Of a DNA stretch of 64,000 bases, positions 23,143 to 34,483 are shown piece by piece (within the stretch, counting starts at the first letter, position 1; every line of letters starts with the position of its first letter). The stretch comes from Lineus longissimus. Its lineage: Eukaryota; Nemertea; Pilidiophora; Heteronemertea; Lineidae. The position numbers and the translations under genes were made by a program. The stretch is from NCBI RefSeq assembly GCF_910592395.1, contig NC_088326.1, forward strand, positions 4,719,001-4,783,000, written 5' to 3'. Below the pieces are notes generated by a model, which saw only the letters and a program-made list of their open reading frames with translations, did no database searches and had not been told where the DNA came from.

Positions 23143-24692
23143 AGGGACCTGTTTCATAAAACTTTTTAACAGACTTCCTTTAAGGTACCATAAAGGAAGG
23201 CTATAACGTCTCTTTATAGCTGTGTATCAAAAGCGTTTCATAACTCGTTTTTACTCTGCCATTACATTAAATTTAACATGCCTGCCATTAATAAATGATT
23301 GTATGGTGTACCTCATTAGTGAAAAAAAAACAAACTCGAACGCAGAGTGATTTATTGTGTTGAGATTCGTAATACATGATCGGGCCGTGGCAAAATGTGT
23401 CGATTTCAGTGTCTTTGGTTCCTATACACTATATGAATGCCCTTTCGACATACGAAACTTCCTTTCCATGCATTAACTCTGTGTCTCGAGGAGGAAAGTC
23501 ATCATCCCCTGCGTCATCAATTCAGAGGTCTCGTCATCATCGTCATCGTCATCTGAATCCTTCACTAAGGGCAATCTATCACGGACAGCAATGTTGTGGA
23601 GCAGGCAGCAGGACTGAATGATAATGCTTGCCTTTTGTGGTGTGCATTGAATCTCCTTGCGGAGGCATCTGAACCGTTGCTTTAGGAGACCGTTCCAACG
23701 TTCTATGATGCATCTGGCTCTTATTTGCATCCACTGGAATGCCCTTTTCTGTCTGGTTTGGGCATTGGCAAGATGTGTCAAAAGCCACCTCTTGCAAGGA
23801 TACCCCGAGTCTCCCTACATCCAACCATTCGATGGATTGTTTTCAAATGCCTGGCCAAGGGCTGAACTGTGGAGAATGAAGGCGTCATGAGACCCTCCTT
23901 GAAAACGTGCCACACAGTTATTTATGATCATATGCCAATCACAAACTAGCATTCCTTTCCGATTGATATACACGTTTTCGTTGATGTGAGGCTTGCGTAT
24001 ACGACAATGGGTCCCATCAATCGATCCAATTACTCTTGGAAAACCCGTGTTATCAAAAAATTTGGTTGTGACCTTCTGGTGGTCCCTCTCGAAGTGAACG
24101 TGTTGGTCAATGCGTGCTGCAAACGCGGATGACACAGCGCCAATACACCTCGATGTTGTCGCAATGCTCACATGGTTAATATCACCGATACCAGATTGTT
24201 CATGCCCGGTTGCAAATATCGTAATGCTATATACACTTGCAATGATACTGGGAGGGCGTCATTTCTCTGAGTAGGATGCTCCAACTCCTCCGACAGCTGA
24301 CGACAAAATCAAAACATATGTTCTTCGGTAAACGATATCTCTTGATGAATAAATCATCTCTCACGGAATCCAGCGGATTGAATCGATCCCTGAATACCCG
24401 GTCTCGTCGAAGATTTCGCCTATTCCGTTCCTGAATCAAGCGCAACATGATTCCATGTCTTCCCTGGACGAAGTCCTCGCGACTAAAGGAACTCTAGAAC
24501 ACCTTCAGGTTTAAAGGAACCGAATAAAATAAAGACAGGATAAAACCACTACCTGAAACACTCTTAATGGTAACATTAACCTAGATATTTTAAAGGCACC
24601 GCGTTTATGAAACGCGTTCTTCCTTTAAGGAGTGACTTTATCCTAGCATTAGGGCTAAAGGCACTTTATTAGGCTTTATGAAACAGGTCCCT
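23143..24692 (-). mobile_element. PIF/Harbinger transposon
   Basis: A 1550-bp insertion in the C-D spacer. The terminal inverted repeats are perfect for 18 bp, AGGGACCTGTTTCATAAA at the left and its complement at the right. Comparison with uninterrupted spacers (GCAGGCCTGGCCTATTG) shows a clean insertion point. The target duplication is hard to define because the ends extend into palindromic flanks (CCA/TGG). The element carries a transposase only; I see no Myb-like second gene. Confidence 0.85.
23473..24448 (-). pseudogene. HARBI1-like transposase, nearly intact
   Basis: The DDE nuclease reads from right to left. The N-terminal part (24448-24227) includes RNLRRDRVFRDRFNPLD. The next frame (24171-23815) carries the first acidic residue in IGSIDGTHCRI and a SHDAFILHSS motif. 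After one in-frame TAG near 23815 comes GDSGYP with the second Asp. Then 23781-23473 holds the third acidic residue in ERWNGLLKQRFRCLR. There is a frameshift between the first two pieces. All three catalytic acidic residues survive, so inactivation looks recent. It would excise and insert its own element if repaired or complemented. Confidence 0.85.
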
Positions 24693-24914
24693 GGCCTATT
24701 GTCCACATCGTTGTTCAACAGGCCGCGTCTAGCTTTCTGACCTGCACCGGACTTATCAAAAGGAAATGAGAAGGTCAATTTTCACCACCCGAGAAAAGGC
24801 AAAATATAGGCCGAAGCGTTGTTTGTGAGTAATCCCCTTTAAGCTTTGCTTACTGCAAGGGAAAATAGCTGTCTCATGATTCAGGGGTCCGTAAGTCAAG
24901 GTGGAACAGCACGA

Positions 24915-27900
24915 TTATGATTTGAAGCAACAATGGAATGATTCTCTGAATACTTCGCGCAAATCGTTTCTGTATTTCGCACCGCCCCCTATACAGTACA
25001 TATAAAAATTAATTGCATAGTTGAAAAGCCACAGATTTACTACAGCGTAGACCTCGACGAGATACCGCAGGTTCCAATAGACTTCATCCATTTTGTAAAT
25101 CTCCCCGATAGCTGGCAGATCCATCAACACTCCGTGCAGTCGATATGGAAGTGACGTCACGCAATATGCCAGGCTAACAAATATGAGCATGCGCGTTAGG
25201 TGTTGTTGTTCCCTCAGTTTCCTCTGACCTTGACCTTCTCTGATAGTTCCGCCCATCTTTGCCCGCTGCGCCGATGCCTTTTTAACCGTGGCAATAATGA
25301 CTAGATTTGCCCCGATTATGACGACGAACGGGCCGAAAGTTGCCATAAACATTTGTGCCAATGAGGCAACAATCTCGATTTGTGGGTATTCTTGGACTTG
25401 GATGATGAGAATTTCGGTGCCTGAGGAATAAAATGGTATTTTTTTCGTAAACGAAAACAAGGTCACGTAGACTTTACTTAAACTTTACTTGAACGAATAC
25501 TCAGACTTCCATTGGGTTTTCTGGCTTATCGCGTATGCACATGTGAGAGACTGCATCGGGCCGGCTGATCCAATAGTTGATACTGTGCAATTATGAGTAC
25601 AGCACGAGTTGTGATTTGGTTTGTGACATCCATTCGCAATGCCCACGAACAAAACATTTTGACAACAAAATACGAAGGGATAAGGCGAACGATTGTCCCT
25701 AGCATTTTCCCTGCGAATAGGTCATGCACTTACATGTTGGAGCAAAACCACTGGCCGCGATAAAGCTTTCGGACCGGTTTCCAAGAATTTCGCAGCTTTA
25801 TAGAATACACTTGCAAACTGGAAGCATATTTATGGAGGTCGTGTCAGTGATGGGCGGGTTTGTTCATGTTGTTCCGATTTCATGATGGGCAGAGACAGGC
25901 ATTCGTCCACAACCTTAAGTGTGACACCGTCACATAGAGCTTATTAAAATGTCAGGTTGTGGTAAATACATGGCTGGGATGGATCAAAGTGAGATTATTC
26001 CCAAGCTGTGGTTGATTCTAAATCTTCAGAGCCGGGCCATCACAGAAATATGCTTTTTCACAATATGTTTTAGAAAATATGGTCCTACTGGTCAGTTCAT
26101 AACTTGTGTTTTGATAGTGCTATATCGATGCCCGAGTGACGATTTGATGGATATGCTGTACGGAAATTCCTTTTTTCTCAGGCGATCGGTTTCGGAATTT
26201 TCTTAAATTTTAATTTTATATTGGCAAAGGATTTTCTCGACACATATAAATTTTGAGCGGGTCGATTAGTCCTTGGTGTAATTTGTTACCAAAACTTATG
26301 AAAAAAAATGTATTCTTAATGTACACAATGATTGATAGAGGGCTCTGGCCTGATGCTGCAGAGTGGATAAACAATGATAACCATGTAACGTGCATATCGC
26401 GATTTCAGTGATGTTTTCCAGTGCTCTTCAAGTGTCCATTGATCGATTTCTTAAGCTTGCTGTTAGTGGCAGTTGATATAACATTTTGCATGAAAACTTT
26501 AATAAGACATGGCATAGGATGTGAATCCATATCCACGTCATTTCAAAATATTTGACTGTCTTAACTTGTCATGTGATCGAGAGGCGGGCTCAACATTTTC
26601 AACTCCTACACTCGCATCATGATAACGACACTACCATCATCTCCTTGATAAACCTGCCAGACATTTTGACCGCATACTCTTAACAAAGTATCAATAAAAA
26701 CAACTAAACTTCTTGTGGTACATATTGCACCAACTGGGAAATAAGTAACATTACCAGTGAAACTGACCAGTATTTCGTTATTGTTATTGGGGGAAATGGA
26801 AGATATATATATATAGGAGAATCTTGAATTCACACCGTACCAGTGCAGAGTCGAGACTCGTCCATTACCTAGGGCCTGCGTATTACTGCTCTCTGCCTGG
26901 GTTACTATTTTGTTACTGATATAACCTGGACGGTTTTAATGGCAGCCAATGCAAGCACAGAGACTGGCCCTATCGAACTGTTGATGCATCGGAGTATTGA
27001 GGGACTTTATCAATCGATCTAAAGTTAACTAGTATTGCGCCCCAATTAGAAGAATTACTTAAGGAATCTTAGCCGCATTCTGGAGCTGAGTTATAGAAAG
27101 ACCGGCCCCCAAATGCCTTACATCTGGTGCGCGGCTCTACCAAGGTAGGTGTGCTCGCTGATCTCAGGGAGTAGGACGACCCTCGACGAAGTTTCACCAT
27201 TTCACTCATAATACCTGTTACTAGATTCTTGACATACACCATCACAAATGGAACTTGGAGATTGAATATTATCGATATAACCGTCGTGATGATGACCGTC
27301 TTGATGGCCCTTGATTTGGTGCAGAGTCTTGGGGCAGCCATCGGAAACCTCACCGCGATCAGACGATCAACGCTCATCTCTGCGAGAAAGAGCCCGGAAG
27401 CCACGGCGAACATGTATACTGTATAACAATGTAACCTAAAAAGAAAAGGTTACTGAATCAAGTGTCAGTATGGAGTCAAAGCATTGTAAAGGGGTTCAGG
27501 CAGAAGAGGGAGCAAAAATCCAAAGAGGTATCGAAGGAGCGAAAGTTCCCCGTTCTGTACCTTGCCTAGTACAATGACGTATAGGGGCGAACTTGTGAAG
27601 TGATAAAAATGCTGAAGTTTCGTACCTTTGGTGCGTATGGGACCTCCATTTTTTTCTTCTCCTACATCTACATGTACCTTAACCCTTCATAGACACAGTG
27701 TGGCCTAATGAAAACTTTGAGTTGTGACACTCGAAAGCAGCGGGTTCTTTTTTGACACAGAGTTCACTCTGAGTCGTGACACTCGTCAGTCACGACTGAA
27801 AGCAGCAGGTTGTTTTTTGACACAACTTTGTTAATTTCACAATTTTCCATAGAAAGGCCTCTACTATATGACTCATACTCACGTCATGACCCAGTAACCA

Positions 27901-30900
27901 GTATGTAAAGATCTTTTTACTGCCAACCCCCCGAAAAAAATCAATTAATTTCAATTCCTCCAGAGCTTTGCCCGAAATTCTTTCATATCATGCCTGACAC
28001 ATTCCATTTTGCATGAAACTCCGACCCTATCTCACCTGCGGTACACAATGAACATACCCGTTTTCCCTAGGGATAGTTTTCTTTCTCCAAGACACAATAT
28101 GACAGTTATGATCTTCTGATACACGAACCCTTGAAATGACTCCTAAAGTTAGCGTTAACCACTGAATCTGAATACCGTTCTCTTCTGAAATTGACCTTAA
28201 GAGAAGAATACAACTCCAATTTACTTTTGCATTTCAGTTCATCAATCAAATTACGTTCTAACGAGTCCCTAATCTTTAACCTCGTTTTCTCCACAGAGGA
28301 ACATGGACAAAATGCCTACCAAATACCTGCTTATACAAAGCATATCCCCTCCAGGCTTTTGGGGGTAATGTGGTCATTCTTAAAATAACTCACATCCATA
28401 AGCGATGACGAAATACGAATGATTTGATAGGTGGTTTGGTGGAGATACATAAAAAGACGAAATGTTTTAAACACAGATTTGTCAGCGTTTGCATCAGTCA
28501 ACCAAGCTCACCCCAGCATGCGTATGGCAGGATACCTGTCCCAAGTAATCCCCACCCACGCGGCCATTCACGATTCTACACTCAAGCAATTAACAAAATT
28601 CCGACAAAAAACATTCAACCGAGAATCCCCATTACACGAGATCTTAATGTCTCCCACACCGGTGTATCTAGTACCTGATCAGAAAAGAGTGAGTATTTTG
28701 ACAATCATCAAAATCGTCCACCACTCCCGTTCTAGCATTCAAATCGTCCATTAGCAAAACACACCCAAGCTGACTTTATTTCTGATATCCATCTCACAAA
28801 AGACTGAAAGCATCAAAATCAGGTGATGCTGTGTACACGCTAGACCTTGTTGGTGGTGTGTACACGAAACACACGTAACTATCATCTTCAGTACCAAAAA
28901 AGATTTTAGCAACTTTAACCAGGCACAATAAGCATTTATCTGCAATAACTTCACGCCACGTCGAACATCTTCTAGAACTAAAATTGGTACCAACTGATTA
29001 CCAACCCGTACCATCCCCACTGTACTTTATCCCAGGTTTCGAAAACTGAATATACTAATCTACATTTGTTATCTCATCTATTCTTGTGGAACTAACCCAC
29101 GTCTCCAAGCATGCAAATATGTGAACATCTTTACTAGTATCATCGGTATCTGACCACTCCAGTTTACAACTGGTTGTTGAAGTAAATAATCAAACTGATA
29201 AAATGTCCGATAACAATGATAGAAAGGCGGTAAAAATCCAGTTATGGGACAGTGTCGCTCAAGACGACATTGTGAGGTATCAGGAAGTATTAACAGCCAA
29301 ATTAGGCGAAATAAATGTTCCCTTTCATGCACTTAGGTGTAATAATTACTCGTGTACGAACCACACTGGGGATATAGAAAAATTCCACGATGATATAGTA
29401 TCGGCATGCGTTAGGGCAGGTGATGAAACCATACCTTTTAGTAATAAGAGTACCTTTCGCGGTAGAGCAGGTTGAGACGAAGAAATCAGTGAGCAAAAGA
29501 GACGGGCTCAGTTTTGGCATGAGTTATGGAAGGAAAATGGGAGACCAAGAAATGGTTACGTCGCAGACATACGTCGCAACACTAGGGCACAATATCATTT
29601 AGCGGTAAAACAGGTGAAAAAGAATCAAGATAAGGTAGCTGCAGATAAAATTGGCAAACTCAACTAGGGGTAAGAGTAGTAAGGAATTCCGGACAGATGT
29701 AAAGAAAATAAAAGGTACAGGTCGTGTCACATCTAATACTATGGACGGTGTTGAGGGGAGTGAGGCGATATGTCAAGTTTTTGCAAATAAATTCAGTAGG
29801 TTAAAGAACTCAGTTCCGTATGAAGTTGATGAAATGCATGAGTTGAAAATGTGTCTAAATGATCAAGGAGGATACCGCGGTGACGTCACGGCTTTTCCAA
29901 GATGGCGCTGCATATTGTAAACAAACTCGATCCACGGCCAAGGGAAAATCAAGTCATCAAATAAAGTTAGATTTTTCGCATCAAATCAGAGTTATTAGTA
30001 CTTTCTGCTATGAAATAAGTCTTCAGACAACAAGTTATCATTTGAATAATGAAAAGTGCTGTTTTGATGGGGAAAAATAGGGTTTTTAAAACCAAATAGC
30101 CGGGCATCGGTCTTCCAAAATTAGCGATGGTTTCAAAACAGTCTCCCAGATATGGGGCAATCTCTTCATTATCATAATGGGATTTGGAGGCATGATTACA
30201 GATTTTACAAGTTCGAGACCTGTAGGACCTAAAACTCGCATAGATCCCCATAGATCCCCTCTATTTGTCGAGTTAGCGCCACCGTAAGATCATGCATTTT
30301 CGAGAACGAAATCTTCCCGCGGATATCGCGGTTTCGGTGATGATTTAAGGAGAAATTGACTGTTCTTAGAGTTGTATGGGACAGAAATGAGTTCAAACTT
30401 CATGAATACATGAATATATTATGATATGGGCGGGCTTCTAAGTCAAAACAATAACAAACTCAACTGCATCTCTACCGAGTATCGCGTAGTGCATTGCCTA
30501 GTGTATTTCGTAGTGTATTTTAGCGGAGACTTTATTTCCGCACTTTGGACACGCCAAACGTCTTTTTTATTCGTGGCAGTTAATCTGCTCTGTAAATTTT
30601 ATTTTACACAGGAAGAATCCATACTAGGTATTGCAATATTTCATGTCTATTGGTGTTTTTGTGTACAGGAGCGCACCAGACAGTGAGCCGTGGAGATGTG
30701 TTCAGTGCTGATGCTGTCAGTAGACTGAATCTGATTGGCCATAACGATCAGTAATATGGGTCGTGATCACGTGATGTGACGTCACCGCGGTATCCTCCTT
30801 GCTAAATGATAGTATTTTACAAAATTGCTGAGTTGGTCAATGCCAAAATGATCATCGAGTTAATGTGCAGGAAGTTATTCACGGGGTGAAACAGCTTAAA

Positions 30901-32905
30901 GCGGGAACAAAAACAGTATTTCAGACATTAGATCTGATCATTTTATGAATGGTGGTCCTAAACGTTATACGTATATATCGTTTCTGCTTAGTTCGATGAT
31001 CTCACATGGTTACTGTCCTACCAATTTAACAAGGTCTTAGGTAATACCGATACCTGAAAATAATAGGAAGTCTTTATGTTCATCAGAGAATTATAGAGGT
31101 ATTTCTCTGAGCAGCATTATTGGCAAGATTCCCGATAACATCCTATTAAAGAAGTACGATTCTATTTTATCTACATCTGACTCCAAGTTTGGTTTTAAGG
31201 CTGGGATGTCAACGGCTACATGCAGCACTGTTGTGAATGAGGTTATAGAATATTACAATAGCTGCAAAACTGCAGTCTACTGTGTTATGCTTGATGCAAG
31301 TCGGGCCTTCGATTGTGTTCATTTCATTAAATTATTTAGGGTATTGATGAAGAAAAGCCTGTGCCCTTTAATTGCACGACTTCTGGCCAATTTATATACA
31401 AATCAGATCATGCAAGTAAAGTGGGGTGAGGTTTTATCGATGGAAGTCTCAGTTAGGAATGGTGTGAAACAAGGGGGTGTATTATCACCAGTATTGTTCT
31501 GTATATATCTTGACGAACTTTTAGATAAATTGGGTAAATCTGGGGTTGGCTGCCACATTGGCAGCATGTTCTTTGACGCCTTTGCCTATGCAGATGATGT
31601 CATCATTTTAGCGCCGTCATTAATCGGGCTTAGGAAAATGTTGAAGGTTGCAAGCGAGTTCTCGCTTGAGTATATGATTTCTTTCAACGCGTTGAAAAGC
31701 AAATTTCTTGTATTTGGGTGTAATGATCCTCCACCCGTGGTGGTTTTTCAAGGTAATGCAATCAGAGTATCCCAAGAGGAAATTCATTTAGGGATACTTC
31801 TGGGTCATGACGTACGACGTAGGCGGATACAACTATGTATAAATGATCTTTATAAACGCACGAACATTTTAATGTCTCAGTTTAGATTTACCAACTACAG
31901 CACAATATATAGACTATTTAAAAACGTCTGTATGTCCCTTATGGATACCAACTATTAGACATGTCAAAACCGTATATGGAAGACCTCAACATCGCGTGGC
32001 TTAAATGCATCAGACAGGTATTGTGTCTCTCTTACCGTACACATAATGAGCTATTAACAGATATCATATATATATGTATATAAAGGATGAATCGTTACTG
32101 CATTGAGAAAGGCCATGAACATTCCACGACCAACACGTAAAGCTTGATTAGGCTTCTTCAAAGGCATCAACGAATAAATGCCAGAATAAATGCAAAAGAG
32201 TTTCCCCACGAGAAACATAGTTTTCCATATAATGTTCATAAAACAAAGAGTCAAAAACATAAACATTCTTAGGTTTAAGCTTCCCAACACTAAGCGTTCT
32301 CTCCGAAAACTTCACAGAAAACGGTACACTAAAGGACCGATGGGCTACTGAAGTTAATAGAATGAAACGAGAAAAAACCCGTATGAAGGAATTTAATGAA
32401 GTGGCAAAACCGTGTAGTAAAATCGTCTCATTAGGCGACATAGGCGCCAATGATCATGGTGATTAAGAACGGGTACCCCTTCAAACCCGTATTTCACATG
32501 TTTAATTCTGTGCACGCGTTTGATAGATTATGCATAGAGAAGGTGTTATAATTGATATTAGTTAGACCGTGCCGACCTGAAAAATGCCTCTTTCCGGTCT
32601 TCATCGACATATCCCAACTTAAAATAAACTACCGGGTGATAAACCGCGTTTTGAATGAGCATCAAAGTGTCCACCACGGCCATCGCCTTCATGTAGATAC
32701 ACGGGGAGAGCGCCCGGTTGTGTTTCCTATTCGCCACCAGGATGGAAAGGATGTTTCCCGGCACGCCCATCGCTACTGGTAACATCCACAGATAACGAGT
32801 CAAGATCTGGTAGGCCAAAAACAACATTGGGTACAGTCGTTGAGGTAAATCGGCATTCTCGTAGTCTAGAAGACTTGCGGTGATAGATGAACTAGGGGGT
32901 TTCAT
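24915..32905 (-). CDS. Gene D: class A GPCR, C/D/G subtype
   Basis: Exons 32905-32577, 27435-27215 and 25420-24915 give 351 aa, open throughout. It is closest to C and G: LPQRLYP N-terminus, YHPVVYFKLGYVDED loop 1, LPYRLHGVLMDL in TM6/loop 3. Changes unique to D: at the start of TM3 the usual Y-C pair is swapped (LHCYTV), the NPV before loop 2 is NLV, TM3 has MFAV, and loop 3 reads GQRKLREQ. The exon 1 donor is the weak GTCGGC. Intron 1 is 5141 bp because of three nested mobile elements. Exons and splice sites are otherwise normal. Confidence 0.84.
29090..32090 (+). mobile_element. LINE-b in intron 1 of D, nested in LINE-a
   Basis: The most complete copy of the plus-strand LINE. The linker is at 29203-29850. 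The RT at 31206-31958 has LDASRAFD (motif A), GVKQGGVLSPVLF, the YADD box and LGILLGHDV. Nonsense codons at 29473-29475 and 31038-31040 are shared with C and G, so it was already dead when the genes duplicated. The 3' end lies near an AT microsatellite (about 32060-32090). The start is approximate. Confidence 0.75.
29864..30801. mobile_element. 938-bp TIR element with 9-bp target duplication
   Basis: Inserted in LINE-b of gene D only. C and G show the empty site. It has perfect 26-bp terminal inverted repeats beginning CAAGGAGGATACCGCGGTGA. The direct repeat CTAAATGAT occurs at 29855-29863 and 30802-30810. There is no transposase. A 9-bp duplication fits Mutator-like elements (or Merlin, 8-9 bp), but the termini do not decide it. 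The perfect TIRs and intact duplication point to a recent insertion. Confidence 0.85.
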
Positions 32906-33250
32906 TGCGGAGCCACCTAATTAAGATGACATTTCGAAACAGCAGATTAGGCTAATAAAGGCCACGCTGCACAGGAGTCTTTCAGTGTCTCTCTGTAACG
33001 ATTTCATAACACGCATTTCAATAACCCACATTGGAAACTTTATATCTTATGTTTCAAACTTTGGTAACAAAATATTTCTATTCACTTGACACGCCAACAT
33101 GTTAATCTGAAGCTCCTAGGTATGCGAAAGCATGTTTTTTTCTCGAACCAGTTTGTTTGCATAGCTTGTTCAGTCGTCAGCCGGCTCCCTGGTGCTGGCA
33201 GTACCAAAACCAAAATGAAGCTTTTATGACGAGGACTAAGGTCAAATGAC

Positions 33251-33290
33251 TATTATATAGCTTGACATCACCGCGGTCCGCCGTTGCGGA
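33251..33290 (-). promoter_or_regulatory. Candidate core promoter of gene D
   Basis: TATATAATA (minus strand, 33259-33251) preceded by the conserved GC-rich block. Confidence 0.42.
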
Positions 33291-33944
33291 GAAATTGTAA
33301 ACCTTCGTAGCTAACTCTGGCGCCCAACTCCAGTAGAACTTGTCCGGCTTGAGGACAGATGAACAACAAAAGTGATACAGGAATAAGTTTTATTGCAGCT
33401 TCCTCTCTCAAAGCATCAACCAATAATTTGCTGGTGGTGAATAATTTTCATGGTGCATTTTCATTTCCTCTCAGTCCGGGAAAGACAACTGTACAGAAAT
33501 GCCTTTCTTTATGCTACATAGAAGAATGTCTGATCACCACAGCATTCCTTCCATGGCCTTTCCATGTCGTCTCGGGAACATTTATTGCAGGTCACTTCAA
33601 ATACAAGCTCTGAGAAAAAGTAATGAAATCAAATGCGAAAAATGGCTTTTCTGATTACTTATAACAAGCCCGTAGTGTTGTATAATTCAATAAAAGAGAA
33701 GCTCTTTGAACTTACTAGCGCTTTTGGTTTAATATTGTTTGTACCTATTCAGCGCTGTTATACCACTTTAGAGTGTTTAGAGTAAGATCTGTTAAGAATA
33801 AGTTTGGCATCTTAGGATAATTCCAAGTGTTTTGTGTAACATGGTCAAATTAATAGCGGGTAGATGGCAAGGAATAGTCGCAAGTGGAGCATTTTCAGAA
33901 TGACGTATGTGACAACGTTTCAGGTTCTGAAATTAACAACCCTG

Positions 33945-34135
33945 GGGCCGTTAACAAGAGACCGAAACCGATTTAGATCGATCCAGATCGGTCTAAGGTT
34001 GGTCTGCCTTGTATAAACTCGCGTGAATGAGATCTGGTCTGGTACGATTTACGGATCATACTTGCGTCATCTATGTGATTCGGTCTGGTTGTGGTCTGGT
34101 CGAGTTTGGTTTGGTTGGGCCCCTGTAAACAGCCC
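33945..34135. repeat. Spacer inverted-repeat element, D-E
   Basis: Same family as 15829-16017. The right end is slightly diverged (CTGTAAACAGCCC). Confidence 0.42.
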
Positions 34136-34483
34136 ATAATCTCTAAAAGCAAACTTCGTACAAGCTATGCAATGCCCTTACGGCTCCTCAGTCGGTTCCA
34201 GAGCGATTGATCCAACATCAAGTTATGCGCGAGTTTCTGAATGGAACCCTGTTGCAGGCCTGGCCTATTGTCCACATCGATGTTCATTAGGGCGAGTCTA
34301 GCTTTCTGTCCTGCACCAGATTTATTAACAGCCAATAGGAAGATAAATTTTCACCTCCCGAGAAAACGTAAAATAAAGGCCCAAACGTTGTTCGTGCGAA
34401 ATCCTCTTTCAGCTTTGCTTACTGCAGGGGAAAAAAGCTGTCTCATGATTCAGGGGTCCGTAAGTCAAGGTGGAACAGCACGA

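Larger units (their letters stand above)
27825..32335 (-). mobile_element. LINE-a in intron 1 of D, interrupted
   Basis: Minus-strand LINE. The N-terminal endonuclease start is at about 32100-32290, with WNVHGLSQ. It is interrupted by LINE-b and resumes at about 29085 with the rest of the endonuclease (28400-29020, reading NGRVGGDYLGQ and CHTHAG). It ends with the C-terminal tail of the ORF (28294-28106, KCKSKLELYSSLK). The RT core is deleted. It is homologous to the element in gene E. Confidence 0.6.

Noticed and set aside
29967-30251. 94-codon minus-strand open frame in the 938-bp TIR element (contains CKICNH)
   Set aside because: Too short, no complete zinc-finger or transposase signature that I can defend.
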